A DNA stretch of 64,000 nucleotides, taken from positions 80,472 to 144,471 of the forward strand of contig JBJCIZ010000810.1 in assembly GCA_051294375.1 (NCBI GenBank), given 5' to 3'. The notes beneath the pieces are model-generated. The model saw nothing but the letters and a program-made list of their open reading frames with translations, searched no databases and was not told the origin of the DNA. Below, in pieces: positions 43,068 through 53,960 of this stretch; position 1 is the first letter of the stretch; each line of letters opens with the position of its first letter. The translations under genes and the position numbers were made by a program. This DNA comes from Paraspadella gotoi. Its lineage: Eukaryota; Chaetognatha.

Positions 43068-43460
43068 GTATTCCTCCCACTCGGGATTCCTCCCAACTGG
43101 ATTCCTCCCACACAGGATTCCTCCCACGCGGGATTCCTCCCCATGGGATTCCTCCCACACGGGATTCCTCCCACACGGGATTCCTCCCCGCGGGATTCCT
43201 TCCACACGGAATTCCTCCCCAAGGAATTCCTCCCACACGGGATTCCTCCCCATGGAATTCCTCCCCAAAGAATTCCTCCCACGCGGGATTCCTCCCACAC
43301 GGGATTCCTCCCACGCAGGATTCCTCCCACACGGGATTCCTCCCACACGGGATTCCTCCCACGCGGGATTCCTCCCACGCGGGATTCCTCCCACACGGGA
43401 TTCCTCCCACACGGGATTCCTCCCACGCGGGATTCCCGTGTGGAATCCTGTTGGGAGGAA
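43068..43460. repeat. 17 bp minisatellite (GATTCCTCCCACACGGG), ~22 units
   Basis: Units differ mainly at ACACGG, ACGCGG or CATGG. A 17 bp period gives open frames in all phases, hence Ile-Pro-Pro-Thr-Arg-Asp-Ser-Ser repeat readings on both strands, none real. The last 35 bp carry inverted units (CCCGTGTGGAATCC, GGGAGGAATCCC). The array is flanked on each side by TCTCATTGGTTRTTA, at about 43037 and 43526. Confidence 0.95.
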
Positions 43461-43499
43461 TCCCAATGTAACCGTTATTAATAACTAGTAGATGTTATG

Positions 43500-43840
43500 A
43501 TTTTATTCTCAAAATGTGAACTCTCCTCTCATTGGTTGTTATAATGTTGTCTTTGTATATAAAAGGAGAGTAAATTCTTAATTTTTGGGAGATTCCTCTG
43601 AGACCATCAGGTATTAAATGATATTTGTGAAATTACTAGAATATGTTAATTAATTTTAAGCTTTTATGTAGCTTTGAGCTGTTGCTACGTCTCGGCTCTG
43701 TTGCTGCATCTCGGTTCTATTGCTATTGTTGCTGCGTATCGGCTCTACTGCTGTTGCTGCATTTTGGTTCTCTGTCATTCTGATGCACGTCTCTCAATGA
43801 TTATTGGATATTGAATACTTAATAAAGTTATTATTCTATT
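43500..43840 (+). promoter_or_regulatory. LTR-like block: CATTGG, TATATAAAAGG, CTG repeat, AATAAA
   Basis: CTCATTGGTTG (43526), TTTGTATATAAAAGGAGAG (43551) and AATAAAGTTATTATTC (43820) lie in promoter-to-polyA order. Between them is an irregular ~25 bp repeat built on GTTGCTGC and TCTCGG-TCT (43676-43780). This could be a solo LTR or the 5' LTR of the BEL fragment that follows, but it does not resemble the BEL 3' LTR at 53961. Confidence 0.35.
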
Positions 43841-43949
43841 TTTATCTTTTGATATATGGATTGAGTTAATATTAAGTCGAGATTAAGCACTGCTCAAACA
43901 ATGTTCTCATCTGAAACTGAGAAACCTCCCCATCAGGAATCTTCCACAG

Positions 43950-44095
43950 AAGGGAAAAAGAAGGAAAGAATGAGGGGGAAAAAGAAAGAAAGAATGAGGG
44001 GGAAAAAGAAAGAAAGAATGAGTGGGAAAAAGAAAGAAAGAATGAGGGGGAAAAAGAAAAAAAATAATAAGGGGAAAAAGAAAAAAAGAATAAGG
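43950..44095. repeat. Purine minisatellite, same unit as 42665
   Basis: Seven units of GGGGGAAAAAGAAAGAAAGA. It directly abuts the truncated BEL sequence that begins at 44128. Confidence 0.92.
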
Positions 44096-44553
44096 GCTCT
44101 TCCCTCCCTGGTCTTGAGGAAATAACAATTCCTAGATGGACAAAATCTCCTGAGATTGTTGTTCCGACCTCGACCCAGTTGCACATATTTGCAGATGCTT
44201 TCCAACATTCCTAGGGAAGCATAGCTTATCTTCGTTCAGCTAATGATGAAGGTAAAATTCATGTTGCAATCTTGTTTGCTAAATCAAGAGTAGCCCCTGT
44301 TGAAAAACAAATATTGGGATAAAAGAAACCATACCAAGGGTGGAACTTACAGCTGCTGTAGTCGCTACCGAGATCTATAGATTCTTAAATCAAGAAATGC
44401 GGGAAAAGATCGACAGTGTGCACTTCTGGGTAGATGCCATGAGTTGTATTGAAGCAAATTTGAAACAGGAAAACTCGATTTAAGGAATAATTTTCTAACC
44501 GTCTTTCAAAAATTCATGAGATCACACAGCAATGGAACTACGTACCTACTGAT

Positions 44554-44907
44554 GTGAATCCGGCTGATCTCTCTTCCAGAGGGATCGAGGCTGGAGACAA
44601 AGATTCATGGAAATTCTTTCCACCAAGGCCCTTCCATTTTGGTGGTTTGACCATCAACTGGCCATCTGGTGATGGCAAAGAATGTGACCATGACATTCCT
44701 GCTCTTGAGGTTAATGCCATTCAATATGATTATTTTGCAAAAAACGAGTTTCGAGAAAAGATTTCAAAAAATTGTTCAAGTTGGTCCAAACTGATATTTC
44801 GAATTTTAGTTTGTAAACGTCTCACGAAATATATTATGTCTAAAAGAGATAAGAAAATAGCAAAATTTCTGGATCTGAATATGTCAGTGCTGAAAAAAAA
44901 TTGGTAA
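44554..44907 (+). pseudogene. BEL RNase H end and linker to integrase, copy A
   Basis: Begins within NPADLSSRGIEAGDKDSWKF, the conserved end of BEL RNase H that carries its last catalytic aspartate, then the linker with KLIFRILVCKRLTKYIMS. No full-length polyprotein exists here. The Met used as start is internal. The frame breaks at a stop after MSVLKKNW. Confidence 0.85.
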
Positions 44908-44940
44908 AAATGATCCCATCAGAACACTTTCATTGATTTT

Positions 44941-45429
44941 TTGACAAATAAAGCTTTTCGTGATCCTTTCAGGCATGCAAAATTGCGCGGTAAAGCTTCA
45001 AAAATCCGTGATCTTGATCCATTTGTTGACCAAGAAGGTGTCCTACGAGTAGGAGGTAGGCTCCATAGAGCAAATGAAAGTTATGCTGCTCGCCACCCTA
45101 TCATATTGCCAAAAAACTCGCGTCTTGTTGACTGTCTAATTTCTATGACACATAAAAGTATTGGTCATGAAGGTGCTGAGCAGGTGCGTGTAGAATTGCG
45201 TCAAAAATATTGGATTTTAAAACGGCGATCTGCAGTTCAAAAAGTTGTCCGCCGTTGTGTTCCATGTAAAAAGATGAATGATAAACAAATGGAACAAAAA
45301 ATGGCGCCAATTCCATCTGTAGGGTGGAACCGGGATACCCATTTAAGTCAGCTGTGGTCCGTTTTCAGTTGTACAAAATTCGAAAAAAGTTACCAAGAAA
45401 AAGTGGGTTGTATTGTTCACTTGTCTTAG
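44941..45429 (+). pseudogene. BEL integrase, zinc finger and start of core, copy A
   Basis: LDPFVDQEGVLRVGGRLHRA is the highly conserved BEL pre-integrase motif. HKSIGHEGAEQV and RRCVPCKK form the H-H-C-C zinc finger, and QKMAPIPSVGW leads toward the core. The usual GVD-x-FGPF with the first catalytic aspartate is not present. Past this point the frame shifts, and LIYRDNGTNFIGAS (second Asp) and GGVWERLIRSIKK (Glu) are read in other frames up to 45720. Integrase would be inactive. Confidence 0.88.
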
Positions 45430-45769
45430 AATGCGAGCTGTGCATCTTAAAGTCGTACGAGAAGCCTCTACTCCAAGTTTCCTAAATGCGCTTCTGAGAT
45501 TTCAGGCACGACATCCTGGTGTCAAATTGATCTATCGTGACAATGGCACAAATTTTATTGGAGCCAGTTAACCAGTTAACTTACAAACAATTCAACCAAA
45601 ACCTTCCACCACAAATGCAAGACATTCGGGATTGAGTGGGATTTTAATCACCCGACATCTCCACACTGGGGAGGTGTGTGGGAAAGACTCATCAGGAGTA
45701 TAAAAAAGATTCTCCATGCAATTCTCGACAAGAAAGTTATGACAAATGAAGTATTTGACACTGCCATTG

Positions 45770-45794
45770 NNNNNNNNNNNNNNNNNNNNNNNNN
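45770..45794. other. Assembly gap, 25 N, between duplicate copies
   Basis: It separates copy A and copy B of the 7.5 kb segment, inside the BEL integrase of copy A. A short stretch of 33 bases (GTGGCCAACTGGCGGG...) follows before copy B homology begins. Confidence 0.97.
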
Positions 45795-47066
45795 GTGGCC
45801 AACTGGCGGGCAGAGTGGACGAGAATGAGTCACCGACAAACATTACATCTATTTTTTAATGAATTATAAAAATATTTCAATTAATTTAAATTTAGAGAAA
45901 GCAAAGAATTTTGGAATTTGTAAGCAACGATTTTTAATTAATGTTGGACATGTTTCGGGTTTGTTTACTTCAAGCTTCATCAGCGATATGACATTCAACT
46001 AATAAATTTGTGTAACGAGAGTGTGAGAGAGAGAGAAGAGAGGTAAAAGTTTTTCCAACAAGTGGTGAGAAAGAAATATGTGGTCAGATGTGAGGACAGG
46101 TTGAAGGTAAGGCAGATTGTGTGAGTTGTGAAAAGAAGAAACTTTGTTAAAGAGAGAGGACGAAGAGTGAGGGAGAGAGAGAGAGAGAAACAAAAAACAG
46201 GGATAAATAAAATTATAAAGATACATTTTTGCAATGTCCAACAAAGATAAAGGAAGTTTTAAATTAATTGAATAATCTAATGATGGCAACCACGACAATG
46301 ATAATACGACGATGACAAATTGATTGCTTAATTTTTTGATTGATTGATTGAATATTTGATTAACTTGATTGAATAATAATTTAACTGATCAGTTCTGGCA
46401 CTGTTAGCTCAACGTTGTTTGTTTTTGTCTTTTCATTATGACAAAAGAATGACTACCCTGATGATGATTATGATGACAAACAAGGATAGCACCCATTATG
46501 ATTAATTGAATGATGGATTGATCAGATGAAGTAAAATAAATCATAATCGCTCGTTAATTTTTTAGGTCTTTTTGGTCAGGTCACTGACCAGGACAAAAGC
46601 AACAACGATGTTGGATATGACAATGATAATACTTGACGATTGTTTAACTTGATTGTGATTAATTTATTGATTAATTAATTAATTGTATTCTTTTAATAAT
46701 TTATTGATAAATAATTTATTAATTAGTTGATTGGATAATTATTGATTATTTAGATTGATTGATTGATAAAAAAATTGATTCATTAATTTTTTAAGTGATT
46801 TTGATTGATAGTTGTTTATAATTAATGATTGATTAATTATTGATTAATTTGAAATAATAATGCTCTTATATTTATATCTAATAAAAAGAAAAAAGCAAAT
46901 AGGGGAAAAAGGTTTTTTTGTTTTTTTTTCTTCATTAAACTCTTTCGCCTCGACAACGTTCTTACAATCTTACAAATCTTAACAATTTTTCATAGTAAAG
47001 AATTTCACTGTTAATTGTTACCAAAAAAGATTGTTTAAATTATAAATAATAACAAATGTAAAATTT

Positions 47067-47360
47067 CTAAAGAAAGGAAGCGATGTGCACCTCGAAACCG
47101 GAAAAGCGATCCGGGCCTAAAAAAGTAAGGATGCACCTGAAAACGCGGGAGCGGGAGGGGTCTTTGGAAGCGCCGATTTGCAGCGGCGGAAAACATCGAT
47201 CGCTTCCCACATCTTCTGGTTTGAACGCCGTTAGAAACGCTTTGTGATGGCCTTCATCACACATCTTCTTTGCGAGCTTTCCATGGACGAACAAAGCTCC
47301 GGAAAAGTCCGGATTATGCGATGTGGATGGCGATTGACGAAGAAATTCATCGTCCTTCAC
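47067..47360 (-). other. Copy B of unidentified minus-strand frame
   Basis: A 97-codon frame, partner of 39411-39700. Longer here because of indels. It contains SGALFVHGKLAKKMCDEGHH and ends HIASFL. No family is recognised, and I would not call it a gene without transcript support. Confidence 0.25.
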
Positions 47361-47499
47361 AAAAAAAGTTAATTCCCTTGATAATTTTACGGAGTTCTTA
47401 TTTCTGCTTCAGTTTGAAGTTTTGCAGAGGTATCAAACTCAACAAAATTGGATCGACGACTCGAGTAAATAACGCCTGAAGCAGAAGGAAATCTCTCAT

Positions 47500-47735
47500 T
47501 GGCCAGGAGACAAATGGCACCCAGCCAATGATAGCGATAGCTTCCATCCGCCAAGGATTTCTGCCCTTACCTCCCGACCGATGGCACTGTATAAATTGGC
47601 CCAAATATTATATTGATTCACTCTGATAGAAATTGACACTCTTTTTTAGTCAATTTTCTGAGAATTAAAATTCCACTTTAGTCTCTAACTGGGTCTGACT
47701 GGGTCTAACTGGGTCTGACCGTCTAGCAAAAACGG
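47500..47735 (+). promoter_or_regulatory. LTR-like promoter block, copy B
   Basis: CATTGGCCAGG, CAGCCAATGATAG, CTGTATAAATTGG and the CTGGGTCTAACTGGGTCTGA repeat in the same order as 39800-40065. The AATAAA of copy A reads AATTAAAATTCC here. Confidence 0.38.
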
Positions 47736-49261
47736 AAAGGAATGGGGAGAGAAAATGTATTTGGAAATTGGGGATCTATACTTATATCGAAAAATGTATT
47801 AGGTCCAAAAAAATTGGAGAGAGAAAGATTCTGAGAGAAAGGAGAGAATGGCTAACGTAGAACTTAACGCGACCTGAATCCCGTAGGAGGATGAGAGGGA
47901 GGAGTAAAAAGAAGAGAAGAGGAACTGCAGACTCGCGTCGTTCTACGTCCTTCGATCTCTGTTGGTTTCATATCGAAATCCCTGTCTATTCACCTCTTGT
48001 CACACAGTTGAAATGTCCTCGCCAACAGAATATCTACACAAATCGATGTGATTAATAATGAAAATTAATTAAGAATTTAAAGTATTATCCTTCACGTCCA
48101 TTCAGGAAAAAATTATTTTATTAAAATTTTAGTACCAGATCAGGGAAGATTTTAGGTTGAGGTTGAAATCGATGTTTTACCAAGAAACGTTATATTTTTA
48201 TTCGTTTTATGACCGAATCACGATGTCATTTGTCGAATTTGTTTTCTAGAGTTTTTAAACCCTGTTTTTTACTGTTTTCTTCATTAAAATGACGTTTTGA
48301 AAACTCATTCGACTCATTTTCTTGATGGAAGCGCTTGAACGTTAGAATAATTACTTCGAAAAGAGAGAGAGAGAGAGAGAGAGGGAGAAAGAAAGAGTGA
48401 AAGAAGTCACTTGTATGTCCCGTAAAACTTTTGTTACGGTCAGCGGGCTTTATTCTATTTCTTTCACAGCTTATTACTCTCTTTTGATGATTGTTCATAA
48501 ATCTTAATGTATTGCTTTAAATACGTACAATTTCCATTGCTTAACTGAGAAACACTTTAAAAATAAAACTAAAACTAAAATTCGATGGTCACGTGACCAA
48601 TTTCCAAATCACAGATCGCAATTGAAATTCTTTTAAAAATTGTTAAATCTGCAGTAATCCTGAATATTTTTTGGGAAATTTTTTTGTCAAATCAAATAAA
48701 ACTACATTTGGTAAAGGAATCACCGACAGGCAACATATTTTGAAAAAATTATATATGCATATGATCCGCCCTAAAATAAACAATCTATTCGAATCCAGCG
48801 AAATTATTTCCCTGCGACGTTAGAAGCAGCTGAACTATTCTAATCGTCTAGCGCCTTGTCACTACACGTTGTCACGACTTCGCCACGCTGTGGTGCTACT
48901 CCGTGTCATGCAACAGGTCAGGGATTAGAAACGGATTAATAATATAAACATTTAAAATTTGTTTCATTTTTCAATGTAATTATTTTAATTGGCAAGATAA
49001 TTAAAAAAGGCCAGATAAAGAAAGAAAAGTTGGCAGAATTAAAATGATGCTCATTTACATTCAAGTTTGAAGGCATAATTGGTTGATAATATCTAATCAA
49101 ATCAAAACAAACAAATAATAAGGATTCAAATGTTAACCAGATGTGACAAAGTTATTTTGAAAAAACGAATAGTATAAGTTTATCAATTACACAAATATTT
49201 ATTAAAAAAAAAATATTAATATGCTATTTCCAAGAAATATCGTCTCCTTCCTTCTCCAGTT

Positions 49262-49322
49262 AGTAAATTACGCACAATGTAATAAAACTATTAATTAATT
49301 TTATTAGCCTGTGCGTAATTTA
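49262..49322. repeat. 61 bp hairpin, copy B
   Basis: Identical arms and inner stem to 41610-41670. Preservation in both copies shows it was present before the duplication. Confidence 0.72.
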
Positions 49323-50329
49323 CAACTAATCCTCGCCTCCCACCCTCTGTCCTGACCCCATTCAAACTTACCCCCTCCTCTCTTCTTCTCTCCTTTTCTC
49401 AATCTTGTCCTCACCCAAAATCGACCCGCTTTATACTCTCATCGAGGTTAAACGTCTCTCTTTCACCCCCCCCCCATCCCAAAGTGAGGTTCGAGGGGAC
49501 GGATTTCCTAGCTTATCGTCGTTGTCGTGTCGTCGTCTGTCGTTGTGTCGTTGGTATCGTCGTTGCTGTGTTTTAAATACTTTTATACATTTGTTTTTTC
49601 AATATCAATTAATGTTTTTATCGTTTTGTTTATCCGCTTACCAATATAATATTTGTTAAACAAAATATATATATATTTTTTATATTTTTTTATAATTGGA
49701 GATACTGTTTTAGTTTTAGTCAGATATTTTCGACATATATTTTCTATGTCATCATCGTTGGTAGAAAAATAACCTGATGATGACAGGAAATATATGTCAA
49801 AATTTCTGAAATAATCTCTTATTTTTTCTTCTAGCACATTACTCATCTCCCATTATAAAAATTGTAAACTTCGTGTGCTGGTGATGACGTTTGAAAAAAA
49901 ATATACTAATAAATATTCCATATTATTCTGTTGAAACGTAGTAGCTCTGGCGTATTCCGCTCGAGCGCAACGATGGGACCTTCCTCGTCACTTGGCCATC
50001 TAATTATCTTCGATCAGATTCATCTTCTTCGTCGTAATCGTTCGTCATCGTCATCGACATCTCGTCATATTATTCGTTCGGCCTTTCCTGTCACGCCCCC
50101 TCCCCCACCGAGAAATGACCGTAATGAGAAGAATAATTTTTTTAACCGTCACTTATTGGTCCACGCTTCCCGCCATCACCCGTTCCAAAGGTCACCTCAA
50201 GGAGCGACATCTCCATCTCTCTCCCGCCAAAACGTTTGTGTCCAAATCGGTGACGAGAAAGTCATTCACCGAAGCCTAAATCCATTATGGATCTTCGAAG
50301 AGGGATGAGAAAAGAAAGAGGGGGAAAAA

Positions 50330-50522
50330 GAGAGAGAGAGAGAAAATGAGAAGGAAATGAGGGGAAAAAGAAAGAAAGAATGAGAGGAAAAGAAAGAAAA
50401 GAATGAGGGGAAAAAGAAAGAAAGAATGAGGGGAAAAAAGAAAGAAAGAATGAGGAGAAGAAGAAAGAAAGAATGGGGGAAGAAGAAAGAAAAAATGAGG
50501 GGAAAAAGAAAGAAAGAAAGAA
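50330..50522. repeat. Purine minisatellite, copy B of 42665
   Basis: GGGGAAAAAGAAAGAAAGAA units with more indels than copy A. Confidence 0.92.
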
Positions 50523-50707
50523 GGTGTTAAGGAGTTTATAATGATTTTTATCTGAATTGAGCCTGACTCTTTTATTTTTAATGGCTCAAATATCTGATTT
50601 AAGTTTTAATTGAATGACTCCAATAGTTCTGTTTTAAAGCCTCTAATTGGTTGAATTTTATACATAGAATTTGAATATCTGGTCTCTCATTGGTTATTAA
50701 TGGTGGC

Positions 50708-51085
50708 TGTGGTATTCCTCCCACTCGGGATTCCTCCCAACTGGATTCCTCCACACAGGATTCCTCCCACGCGGGATTCCTCCCCATGGATTCCTCCCAC
50801 ACGGGATTCCTCCCACACGGGATTCCTCCCCGCGGGATTCCTTCCACACGGAATTCTCCCACAGGAATTCCTTGACAACGGATTCCTCCCATGGAATTCT
50901 CCCCAAAGAATTCCTCCACGCGGGATTCTCCACACGGGATTCCTCCACGCAGGATTCCTCCACACGGGATTCCTCCCACACGGGATTCCTCCCAGCGGGA
51001 TTCCTCCCACGCGGGATTCCTCCCACACGGGATTCCTCCCACACGGGATTCCTCCCACGCGGGATTCCGTGTGGAATCCTGTTGG
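50708..51085. repeat. 17 bp minisatellite, copy B
   Basis: Same unit order as 43068-43460, with frequent single-base losses (for example CTCCACACG for CTCCCACACG). Terminal inverted units are kept (GTGTGGAATCCTGTTGGG). Confidence 0.93.
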
Positions 51086-51569
51086 GAGGAATCCCAATGT
51101 ACCGTTATTAAAACAGTAGATGTTATGATTTTATTCTCAAATGTGAACTCTCCTCTCATTGGTTGTTATAAATGTTGTCTTTGTAATAAAGGAGAGTAAA
51201 TTCTTAATTTTTGGGAGATTCCTCTGAGACCAATCAGGTATTAAATGATATTTGTGAAATTACTGAAATATGTTAATTAATTTTAAGCTTTTATGTAGCT
51301 TTGAGCTGTTGCTACGTCTCGGCTCTGTTGCTGCATCTCGGTTCTATTGCTATTGTTGCTGCGTATCGGCTCTATTGCTGTTGCTGCATTTTGGTTCTCT
51401 GTCATTCTGATGCACGTCTCTCATGATTATTGGATATTGAATACTTAATAAAGTTATTATTCTATATTTTATCTTTGATATATGGATTGAGTTAATATTA
51501 AGTCGAGATTAAGCACTGCTCAAACAATGTTCTCATCTGAACTGAGAACCTCCCCATCAGGAATCTTCC

Positions 51570-51712
51570 ACAGAGGGAAAAAGAAGGAAGAAATGAGGGG
51601 GAAAAGAAAGAAAGATGAGGGGGAAAAAGAAAGAAAGAATGAGTGGGGAAAAAGAAAGAAAGAATGAGGGGGGAAAAAAAAAAATAATAAGGGAAAAAGA
51701 AAAAAAGAATAA
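51570..51712. repeat. Purine minisatellite, copy B of 43950
   Basis: GGGGGAAAAAGAAAGAAAGA units, again ending at the BEL truncation point. Confidence 0.9.
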
Positions 51713-52572
51713 GGGCTCTTCCTCCCTGGTCTGAGGAAATAACAATTCCTAGATGGACAAAATCTCCTGAGATTGTTGTTCCGACCTCGACCCAGTTGCA
51801 CATATTTGCAGATGCTTTCCAACATTCCTAGGGAAGCATAGCTTATCTTCGTTCAGCTAATGATGAAGGTAAAATTCATGTTGCAATCTTGTTTGCTAAA
51901 TCAAGAGTAGCCCCTGTTGAAAAACAAATATTGGGATAAAGAAACCATACCAAGGGTGGAACTTACAGCTGCTGTAGTCGCTACGAGATCTATAGATTCT
52001 TAAATCAAGAAATGCGGGAAAAGATCGACAGTGTGCACTTCTGGGTAGATGCCATGAGTGTATTGAAGCAAATTTGAAACAGGAAAACTCGATTTAAGGC
52101 ATATTTTTCTAACCGTCTTTCAAAAATTCATGAGATCACACAAGCAATGGAACTACGTACCTACTGATGTGAATCCGGCTGATCTCTCTTCCAGAGGGAT
52201 CGAGGCTGAGACAAAGATTCATGGAAATTCTTCCACCAAGGCCCTTCCATTTTGTGGTTTGACCATCAAACTGGCCATCTGGTGATGGCAAAGAATGTGA
52301 CCATGACATTCCTGCTCTTGAGGTTAATGCCATTCAATATGATTATTTTGCAAAAAACGAGTTTCGAGAAAAGATTTCAAAAAATTGTTCAAGTTGGTCC
52401 AAACTGATATTTCGAATTTTAGTTTGTAAACGTCTCACGAAATATATTATGTCTAAAAGAGATAAGAAAATAGCAAAATTTTCTGGATCTGAATATGTCA
52501 GTGCTGAAAAAAATTGGTAAAAATGATCCCATCAGAACACTTTCATTGATTTTTTGACAAATAAAGCTTTTC

Positions 52573-52833
52573 GTGATCCTTTCAGGCATGCAAAATTGCG
52601 CGGTAAAGCTTCAAAAAATCCGTGATCTTGATCCATTTGTTGACCAAGAAGGTGTCCTACGAGTAGGAGGTAGGCTCCATAGAGCAAATGAAAGTTATGC
52701 TGCTCGCCACCCTATCATATTGCCAAAAAACTCGCGTCTTGTTGACTGTCTAATTTCTATGACACATAAAATTATTGGTCATGAAGGTGCTGAGCAGGTG
52801 CGTGTAGAATTGCGTCAAAAATATTGGATTTAA
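52573..52833 (+). pseudogene. BEL pre-integrase and zinc finger, copy B
   Basis: LDPFVDQEGVLRVGGRLHRA then HKIIGHEGAEQVRVELRQKYWI. The frame breaks one residue group before the Cys pair, which copy A retains (CVPC). This is the integrase N-terminal zinc-binding domain. Confidence 0.85.
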
Positions 52834-52884
52834 ACGGCGATCTGCAGTTCAAAAAGTTGTCCGCGTTGTGTTCCATGTAAAAAG

Positions 52885-53094
52885 ATGAATGATAAACAAA
52901 TGGAACAAAAAATGGCGCCAATTCCATCTGTAGGGTGGAACCGGGATACCCATTTAGTCAGCTGTGGTCCGTTTTCAGTTGTACAAAATTCGAAAAAAGT
53001 TACCAAGAAAAAGTGGGTGTATTGTTCACTTGTCTTAGAATGCGAGCTGTGCATCTTAAAGTCGTACGAGAAGCCTCTACTCCAAGTTTCCTAA
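52885..53094 (+). pseudogene. BEL integrase core start, copy B, first catalytic Asp missing
   Basis: The frame reads MAPIPSVGWNRDTHLVSCGP followed by FSVV. In BEL integrases this position is normally occupied by G-V-D-x-F-G-P-F. Here V-S-C-G-P-F lacks the Asp and is one residue shorter. The following LFTCLRMRAVHLKVV-type segment is in another frame. The second Asp (YRDNGTNF) and Glu (WERLIRS) are present further on (to about 53320) in shifted frames. Confidence 0.82.
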
Positions 53095-53495
53095 ATGGCT
53101 TCTGAGATTTCAGGCACGACATCCTGGTGTCAAATTGATCTATCGTGACAATGGCACAAATTTTATTGGAGCCAGTTAACAGTTAACTTAAAAACAATTC
53201 AACCAAAACCTTCCACCACAAATGCAACGACATGGGATTGAGTGGAGATTTAATCCACCCACATCTCCACACTGGGGAGGTGTGTGGGAAAGACTCATCA
53301 GGAGTATAAAAAAGATTCTCCATGCAATTCTCGACAAGAAAAGTTATGACAAATGAAGTATTTGACACTGCCATTGCTCAGGTTGAAAATGTCATGAACA
53401 AAGACTAGAGCTTCAGACGACCCTCGCGATGCAGTGGCATTGTCACCCATTCATATTCTCAATCCTGGTGTCTCCCGGCACTGTATGTTGACACG

Positions 53496-53864
53496 GTGCC
53501 TGTCGTTTCTGATACAAAGGACATTTCTACAGCATGGTTCCAATCCCAAGCTCTCGTCAACAGCTTTTGGAAGAGGTGGAAACAAGAATATTTGACCACC
53601 CTTCAACAACGCCACAAATGGACTCAAACTCGTCAAAACTTGCGCATCGGTGACCTTGTCCTTATGCATGATGATAAAGCGCCGAGAAATCATTGGCTAA
53701 TAGCATTAGTTGTTGGGATAATTGGTGATGGTGATGTTGTTCGTCGCGTAACAGTTTGTACAGCCTCCGGGAAAGTCTTTGTCCATGCACGTTTAGTACT
53801 ATTGGAATTAGAAGGTAATGAACCCGAGATTGTGGAAAATACTGTTGATGAAATAATTATTTAA
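53496..53864 (+). CDS. BEL integrase C-terminal domain (DUF5641-like), 122 codons
   Basis: It contains WFQSQALVNSFWKRWKQEYL, TLQQRHKW, IGDLVLMHDDKAPRNHWLIA and ASGKVFVHARLVLLEL, the usual order of the domain at the C-terminus of BEL/Pao integrases. It ends at a TAA 86 bases before the polypurine tract. The Met is internal and not a real start. There is no AT-hook tail, unlike the BEL element at 57726. Confidence 0.85.
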   Translation: MPVVSDTKDISTAWFQSQALVNSFWKRWKQEYLTTLQQRHKWTQTRQNLRIGDLVLMHDDKAPRNHWLIALVVGIIGDGDVVRRVTVCTASGKVFVHARLVLLELEGNEPEIVENTVDEIII

Positions 53865-53950
53865 TGTCTACATTTTAACATGTTTTAAAGTTTGTTCATT
53901 TATGATTAATGTATAGTTTTTAACTGTTATTGATGTTGCCTATTGCAACA

Positions 53951-53960
53951 GGGCGAGGAA
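53951..53960 (+). promoter_or_regulatory. Polypurine tract of BEL fragment
   Basis: GGGCGAGGAA immediately before TGTTGGAATAC. A purine tract followed by TG is the usual 3' LTR junction in LTR elements. Confidence 0.65.

Larger units (their letters stand above)
38200..45769 (+). repeat. 7.5 kb direct duplication, copy A
   Basis: It matches 45828-53376 throughout in the same order: ATTGA-rich DNA, promoter-like block, GA tract, 61 bp hairpin, purine and 17 bp minisatellites, LTR-like block, BEL/Pao 3' part. It ends at a 25 N gap exactly inside the BEL integrase (after TTTGACACTGCCATTG), where copy B reads on. Differences between copies are mostly one-base indels. Confidence 0.95.
44128..45769 (+). 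mobile_element. BEL/Pao retrotransposon fragment, copy A (5' truncated)
   Basis: The plus strand encodes, in shifting frames, the RT-RNase H connection (IPRW), RNase H (LHIFADA, LRSANDEGKIHV, VAPVEK), NYVPTDVNPADLSSRG, and the integrase zinc finger and core. Gag, protease and RT are absent; a purine minisatellite takes their place. It ends at the N gap. Confidence 0.9.
45828..53376 (+). repeat. 7.5 kb direct duplication, copy B
   Basis: It starts at GAGTCACCGACAAACATTA (compare GAGTCACCGCAAAACATTA at 38199) and follows copy A to the end. Its first 2.5 kb is particularly indel-rich. It continues into BEL sequence that copy A lacks. Both copies retain the 61 bp hairpin, 17 bp minisatellite and both purine arrays. 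Confidence 0.95.

Noticed and set aside
43068-43460. CRISPR-like array
   Set aside because: Units are contiguous 17 bp repeats without spacers, in a eukaryotic retroelement context.
43046-43488. Ile-Pro-Pro-Thr-Arg-Asp-Ser-Ser repeat proteins on both strands
   Set aside because: Products of the 17 bp minisatellite; every frame is open because the unit has no stop. The same applies to 50600-51199.
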